A stretch of 29,026 nt of DNA. Source: Lingula anatina. Taxonomy: Eukaryota; Brachiopoda; Lingulata; Lingulida; Lingulidae. The notes below the pieces were generated by a model that worked only from the letters and a program-made list of their open reading frames with translations, searched no databases and was not told the DNA's origin. A program made the translations under genes and the position numbers. This document shows, piece after piece, positions 10,761-17,268 of the stretch (within the stretch, counting starts at the first letter, position 1; each line of letters begins with the position of its first letter). The stretch lies in the NCBI RefSeq assembly GCF_001039355.2, contig NW_019773679.1, positions 1 through 29,026 on the forward strand, given 5' to 3'.

Positions 10761-13700
10761 CTGAACGTTATATATATATAATCTGAACGTTTTGTTCTAC
10801 TGGCAATATATAGGAGGACATGTTACCAATGTCATAAATTCATGTATTTTACCAAACTTATATCACAATTTCAATGGATGCTATGTTCTCTGAACAATTT
10901 TATTAATAAGTTAATCAGCGCAACACTGAACAGCTTCTACAGTAGGTTAAATGGCAAGATATTTTAAAATAATCATAGTAATCAATCCCAAGTGTGCAAA
11001 CTGTGGTCGTTTAAAGAAATTTAAATGTTGTAGTTATTGTGGTCACAGAAAACCATCGTTTTGAAGAAATGCCACACATGTACAAAATGCCTAAAGTGAA
11101 AAAAATGTGTTTGTGACAAGTGATATCTGTGTCGAAGTGTTGCGCTTATTTAACTAAAACACAGAAAACATTGTTGTTTTTCTCTTGCAGCCAGCTTTCG
11201 TCAGTCGGCACAAGGCCCACCCTTTCGTATGGGGGAAAAATACTGCTACGAAGCAGTGCGACTGTCCAGTTTTAAAGACTTGTCCAATTCAGTCCCGGTA
11301 CCAGCAACGCGACTTGCACGGTCAGGGTTCCATTACACTGGAAACAGTGACGAGGTAGTATGTTTTAGCTGTGGAGGGAGACTTAAGGAGTGGACCTATG
11401 GAGACAATCCATTCGTGCGTCATCGTAATTTCTTCCCAGATTGCCCACTTATGAAAGGGACTGAGACAAAGAATGTCCCCCTGTTCCAAACAGATGATGC
11501 TATTTCTAATGGCAACATTGGCACCAATGATGATCCTTTCCCAAACTTAGCAAGGTCTACCCCACGTGACCATGGTGACAATGCGTCCTTACTACTGTCA
11601 AACCAACAGGCACTATCCAGGTCACTGGGCATCAGTTCACCAGAGGTCGCCACCCCGCAGATCACTCATTCTGGGGTTGCCAGTGGTGTACGCTCTAACG
11701 AGAACACATCTGCCCACTTAACTCCACCAAATACATATCATCTGCCTACATGTGTCCCTTCACGGATGAGGAATGAGTCTGATCGCCTATCAACTTTCGT
11801 CAGCTGGCCCAGTGGTGCAAGTGTCCGACCCAGAGACTTGGCAAGAGCTGGTTTCTTCTATCTGGGCACGGAGGACCGGGTACAATGTGCCTTCTGTGAG
11901 GGGATATTAAAGAAATGGGAACTAGGTATGATTACTTTTTATCGCTATGAACGTGATTCTATATATCCCTGCCTGTTCTGTATAAATGGATGAAGCAGGA
12001 AAAGTGCCACTTATATGTATGTATATGAAAAATATAAATTTATCAAAACAATTAAATGCTGGTTTTAGCAAAGCATTCATGGTTGTTGGATTTAAAACGC
12101 ACAATACTCCTCAGCGTCAGAATAATGAAATGGATCACGGACTGTCAGACATTAACATATGTTTTAGGTGACCAACCGATGCAGGAACACCGCAAATATC
12201 TTTCCACCTGCCCGTTCGTCCTAGGACTGGAAGTTGGGAACATTCCTCTGGAAGAACCAGGCGCAGCTCTTCCTCTTGCTGTGTCGGAATCACAAAGACA
12301 AGCTGTGGGAGGCAGGACAACAGTATCAGAGAGTAATGAGATAACAATAATTATCAGTAATAATAATAGCATCAGAGGTGGACTTTGGATTTACGGTTTG
12401 ATCAAGGAGTTATAACAGTAGGGGATTACACGCGTGGGGGCGGAGCCCGTATTACGGTCTCTCATTGGTCGGAATGAATAGAACCCGGAGAACAATGGGT
12501 GCCTATCTCTGTTACGCTTTCTGTTACTCTCGTTTAAATCTCGTTTGTCAGAATAGGTGCCTTCGTCTGTCGTTTGGAGAGGACACAAACAAAAACGCAG
12601 TCAAATGTTTCTTAAAATGAGAGAATTTCAGAGTGCAGAGGATATAACGTTGGATAAGGTTTTCAAAAAACAGGTAAGTGCTTTTAAATGCATAACTACA
12701 CGAAATATGAAGATAAATTGCAACTTTTATTCCGTAGGGTCTCACTGTGTAAGTGTCCATCTACACGTTGATCTCGCGAGGTGGTGTGTGGAGAATAAAT
12801 ATTGCACAAAAATATTTTCCACTCATAACAAGTGCTTATAAATATAGTATCAGATGAAAAAAGTTTGGTCTTTATACAGTTGCAATTGTTTATTAATTTG
12901 TGGCAATAGCAAAGACTAAAACTTGGGTCCACTTTCAGTAGCCGAATAACAAGCAGATGCTTAAGTCGCCATCTTGTTTATGTTTCGAAAAAAAAAAAAC
13001 TCCAAAAGACATTTTCCTCCTACTTTTTGATACTTGTGTCACATGACAGCCATAAAATTTACTTAATTGTTATGTGTGCAATACACTTTCTTGAGCAGTA
13101 TTGTTGTTTTTTCGATTTTATATGTGGTCTAGTTAGAATACAACAAGGGACAATTTTCACGAGTCCAGATCAAAAAGTGTTACGCTTGTTACGGCCAAAA
13201 GCCTAAACGTTTTTTGTACTTTTCAAATGCGTGATTATAAAAGATTTTGGTGTGTTTAGATTCTTGAACATCTTGGTCGTGGCATGGTATATATTGCATG
13301 GGTACTGCTCCAATATTTCTTGAAAAAAATAACCTGATTTGTTCAGAATACTAATTTTTTACTTTAGTGTTATGGGTATATGTACCATTTTTGCCTTTAC
13401 CTTTTTCGTGTTTTTAAAAAACTAAAAAGACTCATCATGACAGTTGGTCATCATTTTTCTTCTCACCATGGTGAGTGGCTTTGGAGTGGTAACTTTGTTG
13501 TTAAAGTAAGGTGCTCAGTTATTTTGACTGGAAAAGTTTTGCCTCCACCCAGCATTTTCCATCATGGCGGTCTAACAGGAAGTTTGACTTCACAGTGTCT
13601 TTGGTATAGTTATTTTTAACTTATTTAGTCTTCTTTTCACATATATATGTTTTAATTCATATCAAACCTTTGAAAAAAGAACACACATGAATCCTGGTGC

Positions 13701-16700
13701 TTCTTAATTTAAAGTCTTAAGGCTTTAAGTTCACCTAGGCTCCACCAATTACTTTACCTGTTATCTCACTACACATCTCTCTTTGAGTCAAGGTGTTTAA
13801 GACACACCTTATTGTGTAAGACACCTCTATAATTAAGGGGTACTTGCTATTCTACGTTAATTATACTTCACTACTTTGGCATGTTAGGTGGCAAGCTTGG
13901 ATGTTTCAGTTCATTTGAAGAAAGAAGCTTTGCCTTGGTGGTTACAAAATAATAGAACTCTATTAAGGTTTATTCATTACTTGAAAGTAAATATTTCACC
14001 TTGCAATGTTGAAACAGAAATTCTCTCAAAATTGATGATGGATTTGACATGCATATCTTAACACTACTCAAGTTTTTTTTTTTCTATTATAGATATAGGA
14101 GAAGGCTGCATTGAATATATGAATTATGGTCAGGCTGGAAAAAATTAAAATATGTCAATGAAAAAAGGAGGTCAGTCTGTCTGGGGTAAGTTACTTTTGT
14201 CATAATGCCTAAACATTCACTAACAACAGCACCCTTTTTAATTTTTTTTCAAAATACAACAACCTTGGGCATTTTCCTTTTAGCAACCAGCCTCTCTGAA
14301 ATCCCCTTTTTGTCCTGTCAGAAGAGTAGGAACCAGGGCGGATTTAAATAATTTCTTGTAATAAGTACAATTTCTTGGGGTTATTAGCTTGTGATCATGA
14401 ATCTTGATGTTCTATTTAAATTTAGTTGTAAATTGTTCATTTATGTGGTGAACATTATTTCAGTCAAGTCATAACAAGACACAACTTCACTGCGTAATTC
14501 CATAATGTCTACATGGATACTAGTAGTTCATAATGCTATTATTATGTTTTTTTTTCTAACCTACAGGTTTCTCTCTTTTCTGAGTGGCATGGCATTAGCA
14601 AGGCAGAAGAAAAGGCCCTGAAGAAATTCTCACTTGAGTTGTCCTTTTTGGAGAAGAAACTGGATAAGACTGGCCAACAGAGATTGCATTAAATTAATAG
14701 TGCTCCATCATGACATTTTAAAATATTTTCAGTCACCTAACTGACTCTATACATTGCAAAAGTGGACATAAATTTTATGTTTCTGTCACGTGGAAAAAAA
14801 TTCAAAACCTATATATAAATTGTTGAGTGCCATGGTATAACAGTCTACCTGATTGCCAGTGAAATTTCTGTTTCAGTGAAATTTTTTTAAAGCAGTCACT
14901 TACTGGCCCAGTTAATTTTTTTAGCTGTAACATTTTATAAATATTCTTACTAAGTGTTGTCTTGATCTATAATAACCTTTTGAAAATCCCATGTTTTTGA
15001 TCCTATTTGTAAGAATTAGCCACTTTATCTTCTAGGATTTTTTTTTCATTCGTCCCATTAGATTCTCAGACATTGCTGGCCTGTAAGTGGAATAGTATCT
15101 GGCACAGACTGGTATCAGCAAGTCAGATAACAAAGAATGTAATTATTTCTATTTGCACGGTTGAAAAAAATGCCATCATAGACTGCATAAAACTGGAAAA
15201 CTGAAGCAACTTAATCATTCTTATGACTTTATTAATTACTGCTTATGTGTAAAATTTTGTTTTTGTTCTTCTATTGATATAATAAAATGGTTTTACTCAT
15301 AGATGCTACTATCATGATGCTTGAGTATAGAGTTGACTTAAAAGATATTTAAGTTATTATAGTAAATAATAGTTTGAAATTCTATATTCTCATCTTTATT
15401 TGTTTTACTTTAAAGAGCTCAGTGAATACTAAAATTTCGGATATATTTTGTACATAAATATATTTATGAATGAATAAAAAATTATTCTTAATGTTTAGCA
15501 CTGTGCACTTGTTTACCGACAGATATGAACAGTGTTAGTACGTGTCAAATAATCCTGAAAAAAAGGGAAATTTCCAAGATAAAGAAATTTATAACGAGTA
15601 TTCAATAAACTGACATGTCGTGGCATTGCCTCAACCTTGGATTAAAATTTTACTTTAATGCATTATAATATTAAAATTATACCAAGTGAGAGAAAAAATA
15701 CTTTAAGAAATTTAAAACCAGACACAAAGCGTAGGCACTGTCACAATGTATATGTTTATGGGACCCAAGGGCAGCTGGGTCCAAACGTTAATGTATTAAT
15801 ATTATGTCCTTTGGCAGTGAGGACAGACGTTCACTTGAATGCCATTTTCACAAACCACAGTTGGGACGTTTTCTGTTGACTTCTCCTGGGTGATTTTTCA
15901 CCGGGTTGTGCCATAAAAAAAGCCATCTATCACCGACTCAAAAAAGGTCATGGCGACCATTCTCAGTCACCACCTTATAATCGCTTTCTATGATATCGTT
16001 CCCTTCCAGGACATCGTCCAAATAATTACCTGTGAAAAAAATCGTCAGCATACTGCGGCGCTTTGACACTACTGATCTCGAATTCTAACGCGAAATAACG
16101 CACATGAAATTAATCCCCAAGCTGAGGAGAGCGACGCAGACGAAACCTTGAGACAGGAGGCCCCCCGTAGCTAGCTCCGCCCACCGTAACAGACATCGGA
16201 CAATAGAGAGGCTTGCGTGTAATCTCCTTCTGTTATAACTCCTTGGTTTGATTGAGCGCATGCCATGCACGGAATTAAAAAACGATTGACGGGATGATGT
16301 AGCCTGCAGTATTTACGGTAAGCGTGCCAAGTTTTAGGCCGCTCCGATGCCCGGCAGTATTTTATTTCGATTTTTATGTTCAAAATTGTGGAATTTTGTT
16401 TCACAAGCTTACTCTATTTTATTGTCTCTATGGAGGTATATGGGGACTTTATGACATTCGGTTTGATGGCTTTAACCACTTGGTATAGATTATTTAAGTT
16501 TATGCACCCGGTTTTAATATCATTTAGCTATTTTACGACAATCGTTTACTATCCAATCAAGGTGACAGCCGAGCGTGTGTTAGTGCATGACGACAACCAC
16601 AGATATTAAATGTCGTTAAACTGTCTTTACTTTACCTATTAGGACGATCATTAAAGCTCGCCTTTACATGATTTCTCCCCATAGATGCCACAACTGGACC

Positions 16701-17231
16701 CACACTGGGAATTCTAACAGGGAGACCTAGACACGAGAGATACGCCATTGCACAGGCCAGAGTTCAGACCTTTGCTAACTGGCCGCCATCTCGTATTCCG
16801 CGTCCTGAAGCTCTCGCCAGGGCCGGGTTTTTTTACGCCGGTAAGTCCACTTTATATTTGAATGAAATATATTAAATAATTTATCAATATGTCACATATC
16901 CATTGGTGTTGTCAAATTTATATATAAAAAAGAGACACCTCGATATAATGCAAATGTCATAACCTAAAACGCCACTTTTTAAAGCGCATCAGCATCCCAC
17001 AAAAGCAAAGTCACACTATATGTGTAGTATGTACAGATGACCATGTACTTCAACGTGCAATCCACAGCTCTCACGATATTTTTAGATTGTCGTTAATAAT
17101 AAACTGATCCCTGATGAATACAAAAAGGACAAAATGTAATCTTAATGAGAGGAGTAACAGTTGATGTATAATCAGTTGATGAATTATTATTAATTAATTA
17201 ATTAATTAATTAATTAATTAATTAATTAATT

Positions 17232-17268
<37 letters not shown>

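Larger units (their letters stand above)
12403..16245. mobile_element. 3.84-kb unit with 31-bp inverted ends carrying a two-exon gene
   Basis: The left end 12403-12433 (begins CAAGGAGTTATAACAG, ends GGATTACACGC) is the inverted copy of the right end 16215-16245 with two mismatches in 31. GTTTGAT flanks both ends; counting the shared G makes it 8 bp. Just inside, both ends carry GGCGGAGC, TTACGG and TCTCT(C)ATTG words in different order. Removing the unit would leave a 509-bp host intron, in line with its neighbours. An 8-bp duplication would fit hAT or P-type transposons, but no transposase is visible. It could be a transposon that captured a gene, or two MITE copies flanking an insertion. 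Confidence 0.6.

Noticed and set aside
11229-11993. Separate IAP gene starting at ATG 11229
   Set aside because: The exon begins 38 bases earlier at a strong acceptor in phase with the COR exon, and the ATG context is poor. Kept only as a possible alternative start.
13380-13619. 79-codon open frame in the nested gene's intron
   Set aside because: No domain, AT-rich codon use and no splice sites in matching phase.
16376-16609. Hydrophobic 77-codon frame resembling a membrane protein
   Set aside because: Hydrophobicity is what AT-rich non-coding DNA gives; no homology or splice support.
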